Shown piece by piece: positions 14,872 through 22,920 of a DNA stretch of 54,925 nt; the first letter of the stretch is position 1, and the number at the start of each line of letters is the position of its first letter. The stretch lies in assembly GCA_034437515.1 (NCBI GenBank), contig DAOTTX010000075.1:1-54925 (forward strand), given 5' to 3'. Origin of the DNA: DAOTTX01 sp034437515. Its GTDB lineage: Bacteria; Chloroflexota; Anaerolineae; Aggregatilineales; Phototrophicaceae. Made by a program: the position numbers and the translations under genes. The notes under the pieces were generated by a model. That model did not search any database. It saw only the letters and a program-made list of their open reading frames with translations, and was not told the DNA's origin.

Positions 14872-16178
14872 GGCGGCTCAGAGGGTGTACTGTCTTCGAC
14901 GGTCAACTGCTGTTTGACGTACACCCGCTTATCGTCGGCGACATCCGCATAAATGTGTGTCCCCGGCCCTACCCGTGTGCGTGCGCCGATCTTAACGCCG
15001 GGCATGGTGAGCGCGTCCACACCAATGAACGCCTGCCGCCCGATCACCGCGCCGAACTTGCGTCTGCCGGTGGCGCGGCGTTCTGCCTGCACGGTCGAGC
15101 GCACTTCCGCACGGTCTAAACGCAGATTGGCGGTCGTACACCCGGCGGAAAAATTCACATCCTCCGCAAAGACCGAATCCAACACACGGCAGGCGTGCAG
15201 GGCGCAGCGATCCGCGATATAGCTACGGGCGACCTCGGTCGTAAAGCCGACCTCACAGTTGTTCATCACCATTGCGCCGCGTACCAGTGCGTTGTTGCCG
15301 ATGGTCGTATTCGCGCCGATGTAAACCGGGCCGACGACCGATGCACCGGGGTAGATCTTCGCATTCGCGCCGATGTAGACGTTGCCGGCAAGGGTGGCGG
15401 TCGGCGCGATGAAGGCGTCTTCCGCGACGACCTGCCCGCTGATGCGATTGAGATAGTAATCCATGATGTCCAACACATGCCAGGGATATTTGAGCACCCC
15501 CCAGAAGCCCTTATACGGCACCACTTGAAAGACATGGTCGGCCTGCATCATCGCGGACATCGACCGCTCGTAGTGACCGTCGGCGGTGTTCTCGCTGACG
15601 TAATTTTCACGCAAGGCCGCAAACAGACCGGCGGCGTTACTGTGGATGTGGGCGACGACGTTCACGAGGTTGCTGGGGCGGTTTTCCGCGCCCGGTTTCT
15701 CAACGATGCCTTTGATGCGCCGGTTTTCCCCGATAATGAGATAGCCACCGGGGAAATAGCCGTTGATTTCGACACCGGCGATATACGACTTCGACGGATC
15801 ACGATTGAAGGCCATGAGCATGTCAACATGCAGTTGGTTATCGACGACATCATGCACTTGCGTCACGTAGAGTGGGGCGTTGGGCGTGTCTTCGAGCAGG
15901 GGTTGGGCTTGCAGCAGCGCATCCCCCATGCCCAGCGCCTGTGGCTGCACGATGATGTCAAGTTGTATTTGTCCGTCGAGTGGCGCGGTATAAGCGGCGA
16001 TCTCCGCTTTGTTCGTCGGGTTGGCGACGATAATCACCCGTTTGAAGCCGAGCTTACGATACCCCTGTAACTGGCTGACGAGCAGCGGCTCGGTGCCGAA
16101 GCGCAACAGCGACTTTTCTTTGATGGGCCACATACGCGAGGCCCTCCCGCCTGCGAGGACGATCAGAACAGGTGGCAT
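14859..16178 (-). CDS. Sugar-phosphate nucleotidyltransferase with left-handed beta-helix domain
   Basis: 439 residues. The N-terminal nucleotidyltransferase domain begins VLIVLAGGRASRMWPIKEKSLLRFG, a variant of the GGxGxRLxPxxxxxPK nucleotide-binding loop, and includes VTQVHDVVDN as the likely metal-binding segment. Residues about 250-420 carry hexapeptide repeats (IYIGANAKIYPGASVVGPVY style) forming a left-handed beta-helix, as in GlmU and mannose-1-phosphate guanylyltransferases. It should activate a hexose-1-phosphate for cell-surface glycan synthesis; the sugar cannot be determined. The active-site loop is unusual (RASRM rather than GTRL), so some divergence in substrate is likely. It is divergent from the helical-repeat gene. 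Confidence 0.88.
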   Translation of the reverse strand: MPPVLIVLAGGRASRMWPIKEKSLLRFGTEPLLVSQLQGYRKLGFKRVIIVANPTNKAEIAAYTAPLDGQIQLDIIVQPQALGMGDALLQAQPLLEDTPNAPLYVTQVHDVVDNQLHVDMLMAFNRDPSKSYIAGVEINGYFPGGYLIIGENRRIKGIVEKPGAENRPSNLVNVVAHIHSNAAGLFAALRENYVSENTADGHYERSMSAMMQADHVFQVVPYKGFWGVLKYPWHVLDIMDYYLNRISGQVVAEDAFIAPTATLAGNVYIGANAKIYPGASVVGPVYIGANTTIGNNALVRGAMVMNNCEVGFTTEVARSYIADRCALHACRVLDSVFAEDVNFSAGCTTANLRLDRAEVRSTVQAERRATGRRKFGAVIGRQAFIGVDALTMPGVKIGARTRVGPGTHIYADVADDKRVYVKQQLTVEDSTPSEPPQSP

Positions 16179-16230
16179 TCGGCAATACTCCTTGATGACC
16201 AGTAAATAGCGTAGAGTTTAGCGGATCGGC

Positions 16231-16260
16231 TTGCGCGGTGCTATACATCAAGCCTAGAAT
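16231..16260 (+). promoter_or_regulatory. Promoter for the 741-residue repeat protein
   Basis: TTGCGC (16231-16236) and TAGAAT (16255-16260) are separated by 18 bases, about 60 bases before the start codon at 16321. Confidence 0.45.
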
Positions 16261-16320
16261 AGAATCATTGATTGTAGACGATAAACCACTGAACTTTTCC
16301 GATTTCGGACTTTTCAACTC

Positions 16321-18546
16321 ATGAGTGATAACACGAAATCCAAAGCGCACCCCACCCCGTTGGATCGCCAACAGCTCGAAACCGCGCTGGCAAAAATGCT
16401 GGATGCCGGTCGCGCTGCGATTGACCAACAGATCCAGTATGTGCTCGCACTCAGCCAGATGAACGATGCGGCACCGGTCAACACACCAGAGCCGCCGTTG
16501 GATATGGTCACGGCGCGGCTGGCGTCACTGGTGGCGCTCAAAGCCACGCTCACGCAGACACAAGTACGCGCCCTGATGAACGAGGTCAGCGCGATCAAAC
16601 AACCCGCCCCACGCGGTGAATTGATGCTGGATCTGGCGACCGAACTCAACACCGAACAACGCTTGCAGATCATCACGCGGTTGTGGGAAGACGTACAAAC
16701 GTTGCAAGACCCGCTGGCACGCAGCCGGTTGGCGCTGGCGCTGGTGCCGGTCATGACGGAGCGTAGCGACGAAGAAACGCGGATCTCCGTCCACTTGACG
16801 CAGACCGTCCAGACCGCGTGGAAAATCGTCAGCACGGAAGCGCGTGTACGGAGTCTGGTCGCGCTGGCGGCACAGCTCCCCGATAAGATGGGCGTGGATA
16901 TGTTCAACCGCATCTTGGACGAGATTGACGAGATCCCCAGCGATGTACTACGAGCCAACGCCATCAACGCCATCACCGACCACATGCCGAAGTCGGTCGA
17001 GAAACGGGCGCTGCAAAGCACGCAGAATATCTTTGCACCGGGGGAGCGCATCCGGGCGCTGACCACGCTGGTGCGGGGGGTCTCCCCACAGTTGCAATTT
17101 ACCGTGCGCGCGGCGGCGCTCAAGGCGATCATGGAAATCCGCAATGAGGACGAACGCGCCAACGCGCTGATTAACTTCGCCCCGCATCTGGAACCGGCCT
17201 CTATCAAGGATGGCTTCCCCGATGTGCTGGAGCAAGCGTTGGGTGTCGCGGTCACACTCTCACGGCGGCAGCTCCGCGCCCGTACACTGGTGGCACTCGC
17301 GCCGCATCTGACGCTCGACCTACAGGGTGAAGCACTCGCCGCCGTCCACAGCCTCGGCAACGAACGCGACCGGGCCGAAATGCTCGCGGAACTCGCGCCG
17401 ACGCTGCCGCCGAACATGCTGGTCGCCAGCCTCGCCGTCGCCCATACCATGCGTGAGCAAGACGCCCGCGTCCATGCGCTGACCGTGCTGGCACACTACG
17501 CCCCAGAACACGCCCGCGCCCAGACCTTACAGGACGCACTGGCGGCGGCGTCCAACCTGCCGCACCATTATGAGCGCGTCACCGCGTTGATGGCGCTGGT
17601 TGATGCACTGCCGGATCATCTGCTGGAGCAAGCGTTCACCAACGCGCTGGAAACCACCCGCCTGATCGAAAACGAGAACGCCCGCGCCCGCGCCCTGAGT
17701 CTGTTGGGTAGCAACCTGCCGGAGCGTTTGCTCGACCGGGCGCTGGAAGCGATCTACCAGTTAAGCGACCTGCAACAACGCCTCAACGCGCTTATCAGCA
17801 TCTTACCGCGCATCCCCCCGGCGGAGCGCGACGACGCGCTGCGGGCGGCGATTGAGTGCACCCGGCTACTGCCGTTTGATTACAAGCGGTCACGGGCGTT
17901 GGTGAGCATCGCGCCGCATCTCGCGCCGGGGCTGATCGACGATTTACTGGCAATCGCACGGAGCCTTGCCGACCCGTTCGACCAGGTTTCCGCGTTAATC
18001 GCACTGGCGCAGAACCTCCCCCCGGCGAACCGCCCGGAAATCATCACCGAGGCGTGGGAGAAGATCGACGTGATCGAAGACGGGTACGACCGGGCCAGTA
18101 CGCTGGCGGCAATCGCCCCCTTGATGGCCGACGAGGACATGGAAAAAGAAATCGCCCGGCGTGCCTTCGACGTGATCGAGTCGATCCCGGATGAGTATGA
18201 CCAGGCCAGCGCGATTAGCATCCTGGCGGCGCTGCTGGTGAACGGCCCTGGCGCGGTCGAGAAACCAACGTTAAGCCGCTTCGACGTGATCCGGTTTGGG
18301 GTAAGGGCGGCGTTTCAAATCTCGGCGCAGACGGTACGGTTGCGACAGATCAAGCGGAGTGTGGCGCTGTGGTTGCTGCTCGATGAGGCCGAACATGACA
18401 TCCTGTGGCATGAGGTCGCGCAGCAACTTGCGTCCATGCCACTGCCGGAAACCCTACGGAGCATCGGATTGCTGGTGCCGGTACTGAATAAATATGTAGA
18501 GGCAAAACGTTTGAAAAACATCGCTTATATCCTCGGATTGCGTTAG
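16321..18546 (+). CDS. Large alpha-helical repeat protein, function unknown
   Basis: 741 residues, almost entirely helical and built of degenerate repeats of roughly 35-40 residues. The recurring core is RA.AL..LAP.LP..L...AL..A..L (for example RARTLVALAPHLTLDLQGEAL and YKRSRALVSIAPHLAPGLIDDLL). It forms a predicted superhelical solenoid resembling the helical repeats attached to NACHT-type proteins in cyanobacteria and Chloroflexota, but here without any ATPase or effector domain. There is no signal peptide or membrane segment. It has its own promoter and is followed 44 bases later by a GAF-like gene. A scaffold role is plausible; no function is assigned. Confidence 0.8.
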   Translation: MSDNTKSKAHPTPLDRQQLETALAKMLDAGRAAIDQQIQYVLALSQMNDAAPVNTPEPPLDMVTARLASLVALKATLTQTQVRALMNEVSAIKQPAPRGELMLDLATELNTEQRLQIITRLWEDVQTLQDPLARSRLALALVPVMTERSDEETRISVHLTQTVQTAWKIVSTEARVRSLVALAAQLPDKMGVDMFNRILDEIDEIPSDVLRANAINAITDHMPKSVEKRALQSTQNIFAPGERIRALTTLVRGVSPQLQFTVRAAALKAIMEIRNEDERANALINFAPHLEPASIKDGFPDVLEQALGVAVTLSRRQLRARTLVALAPHLTLDLQGEALAAVHSLGNERDRAEMLAELAPTLPPNMLVASLAVAHTMREQDARVHALTVLAHYAPEHARAQTLQDALAAASNLPHHYERVTALMALVDALPDHLLEQAFTNALETTRLIENENARARALSLLGSNLPERLLDRALEAIYQLSDLQQRLNALISILPRIPPAERDDALRAAIECTRLLPFDYKRSRALVSIAPHLAPGLIDDLLAIARSLADPFDQVSALIALAQNLPPANRPEIITEAWEKIDVIEDGYDRASTLAAIAPLMADEDMEKEIARRAFDVIESIPDEYDQASAISILAALLVNGPGAVEKPTLSRFDVIRFGVRAAFQISAQTVRLRQIKRSVALWLLLDEAEHDILWHEVAQQLASMPLPETLRSIGLLVPVLNKYVEAKRLKNIAYILGLR

Positions 18547-18590
18547 AATGGTCAGCATAAAGGTAACAAGAGGTTTTAGGGGAAACCCAG

Positions 18591-19040
18591 ATGAATGATT
18601 CGTTTGTGAAAAATTTTATGTATACGGCGAAGAAAGTGACCCATACGGAACGCTGCATCGCCGTTGACCGCAATCTAGAACCAATCGCAATGGTTAACGT
18701 GGATCGTGCGATGCTTGAAACGACGGCCTTCGGTGAATTTGCGATGGAATGTCTGCGTGAAGCGCGTGACAACAACGATGTCGTCATCACCAATAACGTG
18801 ATCACCGATCCATCCGAGGCACCGACGACCAACACGAATTTTGCAAACCTGCGGGTCGTGGTGGTGATGCCGGTTGGCAACTACGGGATCATCTATCTTG
18901 ACCAGCACATCCGTAAGGGGGTCATCCCCAAGCAGATGATCGAACGGCTCAAGCGGTTAGCCGAGCACATCATCGAAAACAATCTGGAAAAGGGCACTAC
19001 CGAGGAATTTTATGAGATGTTCCAGACGGTAAAATCCTAG
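18591..19040 (+). CDS. GAF-like sensory domain protein
   Basis: 149-residue single-domain protein. The order of segments (RCIAVDRNLEPIAMVNVDRA, a variable helix, then LRVVVVMPVGNYGIIYLDQ and a final amphipathic helix) fits a GAF domain that binds a small ligand or mediates dimerisation. It lacks an output domain, so it would act through a partner. It ends 8 bases before the end of the minus-strand receiver/roadblock gene and may belong functionally to that neighbouring signalling cluster. The family assignment is moderate because no ligand-binding residues can be verified. Confidence 0.65.
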   Translation: MNDSFVKNFMYTAKKVTHTERCIAVDRNLEPIAMVNVDRAMLETTAFGEFAMECLREARDNNDVVITNNVITDPSEAPTTNTNFANLRVVVVMPVGNYGIIYLDQHIRKGVIPKQMIERLKRLAEHIIENNLEKGTTEEFYEMFQTVKS

Positions 19041-19048
19041 CTGCGTCT

Positions 19049-19972
19049 CTACTGGATGTTCGGCAAACTTTTGGGTTTGGGGATGGTCTTGAGTACCTCG
19101 TCAATGATGGCGGCGGTGCGCTTGCTATACAACCACACCATGCCCGGTTTAATATCCGTCCCGCAGATCACCGCCAGCGACACCGTATACGGTGCGCCGA
19201 ACTCGATAATATATACCCCGACCTCATCCCCCTCAAAATATGTCGAGTGGAATTTCGTCTCATCCAAAATGCTTGCCAGTGAATGCTGGGCGCTGTGGTC
19301 AATGCTGAGCGCCCGTGTGAGCAGTTGCAGGTCATAGTCGTCCAACGTGCCCGCCGCACCGACCATGTTGCCATCGGCATCGACTAAACCGACGAACCCG
19401 GCGCGAACGTGACCGAGTAGCCGGTTTAGCTCCAGGTTGATGCGTTTAAAGTGATTGCGGTTCAAGACCAGCGCCGCCGGTCGTGTGCGCGGGTCCAGGC
19501 GGCGCGCGCGGTCACGCACTGGCTCGACAGCGCGAGGCTTTTCCTCGTCGGCGGGGCGGCTTTGCAGCGCCCGTTTCATCTCTAGCTGCCGTTCGATCTG
19601 CATTAGCACAAAGGTCATGTTGAGCGGCTTGTAGAGATAATCGACCGCGCCCAGCCGGAAGACCGCGACCGCACTTTTGGCAGAAAGATCGTCGTCGATG
19701 ACGATCACGCTGGCGTTGGGGCGCAATCCGCCGACAACGGCGAGCAAGTCCATACCGCTGAGGTCGGGCAGTTCGGCCTCGGTGACGATCAAGTCAAAAT
19801 CGACCAGCAAAATCTCGCTCAAGGCTTCTTCAAAACTGCTGGCCTGGTTGGTCGCATAACCGCCAGCCATTTCTAACGTCTCCGTCATGGAGGCGCGTAA
19901 TTCCTCGTCTTTAGCGACGATGAGAATGCGCTCTCGGCGTCGCCTTCGTCCGTTTGGCTTCGTCATAGTCAT
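19049..19972 (-). CDS. Pseudo-receiver plus roadblock/LC7-like protein
   Basis: 307 residues when started at the ATG at 19972, which overlaps the cheW-like stop (ATGA). A basic N-terminus (GRRRRRER) leads into a receiver domain, residues about 15-130. The phosphoacceptor position in DFDLIVTE is E65 instead of Asp, while the acidic pair (D22, E23) and the YLYKP lysine remain. A Glu can mimic a phosphorylated state, so it may be constitutively active. The C-terminal 130 residues (LNRLLGHVRAGFVGLVDADG, LLTRALSIDHSAQHSLASIL) look like a roadblock/LC7 domain, known as a regulator of small GTPases such as MglA in bacteria. It is last in the five-gene minus-strand operon. Confidence 0.78.
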   Translation of the reverse strand: MTMTKPNGRRRRRERILIVAKDEELRASMTETLEMAGGYATNQASSFEEALSEILLVDFDLIVTEAELPDLSGMDLLAVVGGLRPNASVIVIDDDLSAKSAVAVFRLGAVDYLYKPLNMTFVLMQIERQLEMKRALQSRPADEEKPRAVEPVRDRARRLDPRTRPAALVLNRNHFKRINLELNRLLGHVRAGFVGLVDADGNMVGAAGTLDDYDLQLLTRALSIDHSAQHSLASILDETKFHSTYFEGDEVGVYIIEFGAPYTVSLAVICGTDIKPGMVWLYSKRTAAIIDEVLKTIPKPKSLPNIQ

Positions 19973-20418
19973 GTTTCGCCCTCGATCATTACACTTTCCG
20001 GCAGGAAAGTTTGCAGCAGTGCATGGACGTCTAATAGTTGGATCAACCACCGGTCATCGCTGACCACGCCGCTGACGTAATGCCCGATGGCGCGACGGTC
20101 AATCTGCCGGGGGTTGGTGTATTCCACCTGTAAGATTAGATCAACCACCAGGCCGACCAGGTGAGAGCCACCTCGCGCGACGATGAACAGTGTGTCATCA
20201 TCCACCTGGAGCGGGGACAGCCCGATCACCTGACGCATATCAAGCATGGGCAACACCTCCCCGTGGCGGTTCGCCGCCCCCAACACCGCCGCTTGCGTAC
20301 CGTTGATCGCGGTCAGCGCGACCATCGCCGCCACCTCAACCACGTCTTCGATGCGCAGCGCGAAATGTTGTTCGCCCAACACAAAAGTCAGGATGGGCAG
20401 ACGGTCGTCAATCTTCAT
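19969..20418 (-). CDS. CheW-like coupling protein
   Basis: 149-residue CheW domain: LPILTFVLGEQHFALRIEDVVEV, the ANRHGEVLPMLDMRQVIGL segment, and LVVDLILQVEY. CheW normally bridges chemoreceptors and the CheA kinase at the membrane. No CheA, CheR or receptor gene lies in this window. Its start overlaps the end of the RsbT-like gene by 11 bases, and its stop overlaps the next start, so it is embedded in a translationally coupled operon. It could couple a remote CheA or serve a non-motility signalling array. Confidence 0.88.
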   Translation of the reverse strand: MKIDDRLPILTFVLGEQHFALRIEDVVEVAAMVALTAINGTQAAVLGAANRHGEVLPMLDMRQVIGLSPLQVDDDTLFIVARGGSHLVGLVVDLILQVEYTNPRQIDRRAIGHYVSGVVSDDRWLIQLLDVHALLQTFLPESVMIEGET

Positions 20419-20836
20419 CGACGAGGCTCCGGCTTTGAGCTTCGCTCAACCACATCACCATTAAGATGATGGGCGGGTCTTTGCCCTCAAGCATGATCTC
20501 ATCGACCAGATCACCCAGCTTAGAACGCAGCGCGACCAGCACGTTATTGGCAGATACCCCGGCAAGCCAGGGTGTCTCTGAGGAGATCTGCAAGCCGGTG
20601 CGGGTGCCGTTCAACACGCCGTTAAGGTGAATCGTGTGCACCTCACCGGTTTTAAGCACCAGTTCCGCCAGCGTCGCCGCCGCGCTGGAAAGCTGCGCCC
20701 GGTGGGCCGGGGCAAACCCTAATAGACTGGATGCCCGCCGAGTGGTATCCCGCACGATCATAATATCCATGCTGTCTTCCACTTTGACCGTCATAATCGG
20801 TGGGCGCATGTGGTAAGGGCCGCGAATATCCGTCAT
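20408..20836 (-). CDS. Degenerate RsbT/anti-sigma-factor-like protein
   Basis: 142 residues. The segment DIMIVRDTTRRASSLLGFAPAHRAQLSSAAATLAELV resembles the N-terminal helices of RsbT-type GHKL kinases (DI...AR..GR.LA...GF...D...I.TA.SELARN). The N-box asparagine needed for ATP and Mg2+ binding is replaced (AELVLKTGE), and the later G-boxes are not recognisable, so kinase activity is doubtful. RsbT-type proteins act in partner-switching control of sigma factors. It lies 33 bases after cheY and overlaps cheW. The assignment is tentative. Confidence 0.55.
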   Translation of the reverse strand: MTDIRGPYHMRPPIMTVKVEDSMDIMIVRDTTRRASSLLGFAPAHRAQLSSAAATLAELVLKTGEVHTIHLNGVLNGTRTGLQISSETPWLAGVSANNVLVALRSKLGDLVDEIMLEGKDPPIILMVMWLSEAQSRSLVDED

Positions 20837-20869
20837 GGTTATCGTTCCGCTTTCATTGTCGCACCGACT

Positions 20870-21244
20870 CTACTCGAGAATGCCCAATTCCTGCAACGTG
20901 TTAATCAAATGCTCCGAGGCGAAGATGTCCTTCGGGATGTAATCATCAGCGCCGGCCCGCAACCCCGACATCGTCGCCTGTGGCCCGGCCTTTTCCGTCA
21001 GCATAATCACCGGCACATCCTGGGTGGATGGGTTGCGCTTCAGACGGCGGCAAACCTGGAAACCGTCCATACTGGGCAGTTTGACATCAAGCACCACCAG
21101 CGCCGGCGGGTTTTCAATCGCCTCACGGATGCCATCGGGACCATCATAAGCCACGCGCACCCGCAGGCCGACACTTTCCAGCGTTTCTTTAATCTGCGCG
21201 GCCTGTGTTTTACTGTCTTCGATTAAGAGAACTTCCAGCGCCAT
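20870..21244 (-). CDS. CheY-type response regulator
   Basis: 124 residues when started at the ATG at 21244, with AGGA at a good distance; a GTG at 21250 is an alternative. It is a stand-alone receiver domain: acidic residues in LLIEDS, phosphoacceptor D53 in VVLDVKLPSMDG, switch Thr in IMLTEK, and the terminal lysine in DYIPKD. It has no output domain, so it would act by binding a target, as CheY does. It starts 11 bases after cheB and belongs to the same operon. Confidence 0.92.
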   Translation of the reverse strand: MALEVLLIEDSKTQAAQIKETLESVGLRVRVAYDGPDGIREAIENPPALVVLDVKLPSMDGFQVCRRLKRNPSTQDVPVIMLTEKAGPQATMSGLRAGADDYIPKDIFASEHLINTLQELGILE

Positions 21245-21255
21245 ATCCACCTATC

Positions 21256-22296
21256 CTACGTTGATTTTAAGATCGCTAAAGGCAGTGCGGAAAGCCCAAA
21301 AACTTGTTCCGCTGCACCACGCGCAATTGCTGCGCCGGGCATCCCAAAGACGGTCGCGCTGTGCCGATCCTGGGCGAACGTGCGTGCCCCGGCCTGGCGC
21401 ATCGCCAGCAGACCGTTGACACCATCGTCCCCCATGCCAGTGAGGATCACACCGATGGCGCGTGCGCCGCAAGTTACCGCGACCGATTCAAACAGCACAT
21501 CGACCGACGGCTGGTAGCGATAACGACCGCGTTGGGCGTCGAATGTGGCGACCAACCGGCCCCCGCTACGCTGCACGCACAGATGCACCGTCCCTGGTGA
21601 TAAGTTTACCACACCTGGCTCTAAAACGATGCCATCGGTTGCCACTTGAACGGTGAGCGGCGTGGCCTTATCCAGCCAGCGAGCCAGCCCCGGCACAAAC
21701 TCCTGCGCCAGGTGTTGGACGATCACCACTGGTAGCGGGAAGTCCGCCGGGAGCGCCTTCAATAACCGGCTCAACGCCTTCGGCCCGCCCGCACTCGTAC
21801 CGATGGCGAGCACCTCCGGTGAGGGATGGGTATAACTGCGCACCTCGACCGCATCTATATCCGGCAGGGGACGGGTCACCCGGCGCACCACACTGACCTT
21901 CGACATCGCCACCAGGGTACGCATCAACTGGCGATGTTTGGCAGTGAAATCCGGGTTGTTGCGGGCCGGGGGTTTTTCCACCACTGCCAGCGCGCCAGCC
22001 TGGATCGCCTGGAACGACAACTCGACCTCCTGCTGCACCAGTCCACTGACGACCACGACCGGCCTGGGTGTGTAGGCCATGATGCGGCGGGTGGCTTCCA
22101 TCCCGTCGAGTCGTGGCATTCGCACATCCATCGACACCACATCGGGGCGCAGTTCAGCGGTGAGCGTCACGGCTTCCTCACCGTCGGCGGCCTCACCGAT
22201 TACACAGATGCCAGGGGTGCCGCTGATCAATTCCCTTAGATAGCGCCGGATGGTGCTGCTGTCCTCTGCGATGAGGACGCGGATGTCATTGGTCAC
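21256..22296 (-). CDS. cheB: Protein-glutamate methylesterase CheB
   Basis: 346 residues from a GTG start. An N-terminal receiver has phosphoacceptor D57 (VVSMDVRMP). The C-terminal methylesterase domain has the catalytic serine S168 in GTSAGGP, histidine H195 in VIVQHL and aspartate in GMGDDG (290-292). CheB removes methyl groups from chemoreceptors and can deamidate them, resetting sensitivity. No CheR or receptor is encoded within the window. It is first of five genes (cheB, cheY, RsbT-like, cheW, receiver/roadblock) read leftward from the large divergent intergenic region. Confidence 0.95.
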   Translation of the reverse strand: MTNDIRVLIAEDSSTIRRYLRELISGTPGICVIGEAADGEEAVTLTAELRPDVVSMDVRMPRLDGMEATRRIMAYTPRPVVVVSGLVQQEVELSFQAIQAGALAVVEKPPARNNPDFTAKHRQLMRTLVAMSKVSVVRRVTRPLPDIDAVEVRSYTHPSPEVLAIGTSAGGPKALSRLLKALPADFPLPVVIVQHLAQEFVPGLARWLDKATPLTVQVATDGIVLEPGVVNLSPGTVHLCVQRSGGRLVATFDAQRGRYRYQPSVDVLFESVAVTCGARAIGVILTGMGDDGVNGLLAMRQAGARTFAQDRHSATVFGMPGAAIARGAAEQVFGLSALPLAILKST

Positions 22297-22422
22297 GGTC
22301 GGCCTGCCTGTTATCGAATCACTGTGCCTTGAAGTATCTCACAGATACGATCAAACTATGTCTATCGTTATTCTTTTCTACTCAAAATGCAACAAAATAC
22401 AAATATGACTCTACTGAAAAAA

Positions 22423-22636
22423 GGTCATTTTGCCGAAAATTTGACCCGTTATCACACCATATTGAACCTCTATGACCCACTTTTTTCGGGTCATATTGAG
22501 TTCTTTCAGCGGAGTCAAATATTAATGTTAAAGAACTGTAAAAATTCTGGTTCTAACGGAATTAGTGGACATGACCTCTCACCCCCCATAGCTGTCAATT
22601 TAGGCTTTTGGACCCACCCGGTCTGACCTGCGGTCA
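22423..22636. promoter_or_regulatory. Cluster of TGACC/GGTCA half-sites
   Basis: Seven exact TGACC or GGTCA pentamers occur in 214 bases, at 22423, 22442, 22473, 22489, 22572, 22624 and 22632, with an eighth at 22769. Pairs form inverted repeats, the best being TATGACCC - 9 bases - GGGTCATA and TGACC - 3 bases - GGTCA. Chance would give fewer than one. It may be a binding region for a regulator of dnaG or the che operon. Confidence 0.45.
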
Positions 22637-22667
22637 GCCCGCCCTGTAGACAAGGAAGGAGGGTAAC

Positions 22668-22721
22668 ATGCCTGCTAATGCTTCGGTACTACTTTGTTCG
22701 TACATTGGCTCAACTTTGTAG
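22668..22721 (+). CDS. Possible 17-residue leader peptide
   Basis: A frame starting ATG-CCT-GCT and ending TAG encodes a short peptide (MPANASVLLCSYIGSTL). It is preceded by a very strong ribosome site, AAGGAAGGAGGG, 5 bases upstream. No promoter was placed and there are no homologues I can name, so translation is uncertain. The strong site is the only real evidence. Confidence 0.25.
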   Translation: MPANASVLLCSYIGSTL

Positions 22722-22773
22722 GTGAAAGTCCCCCTTTCTCCGTCTAGGGGGATAAGGTGGGGGATAGGGGTCA

Positions 22774-22812
22774 GAATAGTTGCATATTGAAGCGCATCAG
22801 CTTAACTTGACA
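22774..22812. repeat. Dispersed intergenic repeat, copy 2
   Basis: This matches the copy at 1931-1970, sharing TGCATATTGAAGC, CATCAGCTT and ACTTGACA in order. It lies 47 bases upstream of the dnaG -35 element. Confidence 0.55.
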
Positions 22813-22858
22813 CGCATGAGAACGTGTTTGCTTCATCACCTATCTTCTTAAGCTAGTG

Positions 22859-22887
22859 TTGCGTGTAGAAAACCCGGCCTATATAAT
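22859..22887 (+). promoter_or_regulatory. dnaG promoter
   Basis: TTGCGT (22859-22864) and a perfect TATAAT (22882-22887) are separated by 17 bases; the start codon is at 22921. An AAGGA lies at 22906-22910, about 10 bases before the GTG. Confidence 0.7.
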
Positions 22888-22920
22888 CCACTCAAGAGCA
22901 ATTTAAGGAAAATTCTTCCC

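Larger units (their letters stand above)
22297..22920. other. Divergent intergenic region (624 bases) between cheB and dnaG
   Basis: No conserved gene. It contains eight TGACC/GGTCA half-sites (22423, 22442, 22473, 22489, 22572, 22624, 22632, 22769), a perfect 8-bp hairpin TATGACCC / GGGTCATA (22471-22495), a 17-codon micro-frame with a strong ribosome site (22668-22721), a second copy of a dispersed repeat (22774-22812) and the dnaG promoter (22859-22887). A 79-residue frame at 22387-22626 has no recognisable content. Confidence 0.6.

Noticed and set aside
15195..16070. 291-residue plus-strand frame across the nucleotidyltransferase
   Set aside because: Antisense of beta-helix repeats; no ribosome site and no domain.
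22387..22626. 79-residue frame in the cheB-dnaG region
   Set aside because: No ribosome site, no recognisable content, and it is made largely of the TGACC/GGTCA repeats.
22700..22760. GGTGAAAGTCC stretch as a possible group II intron remnant
   Set aside because: Only a short resemblance; no domain V hairpin, boundaries or reverse transcriptase could be found nearby.
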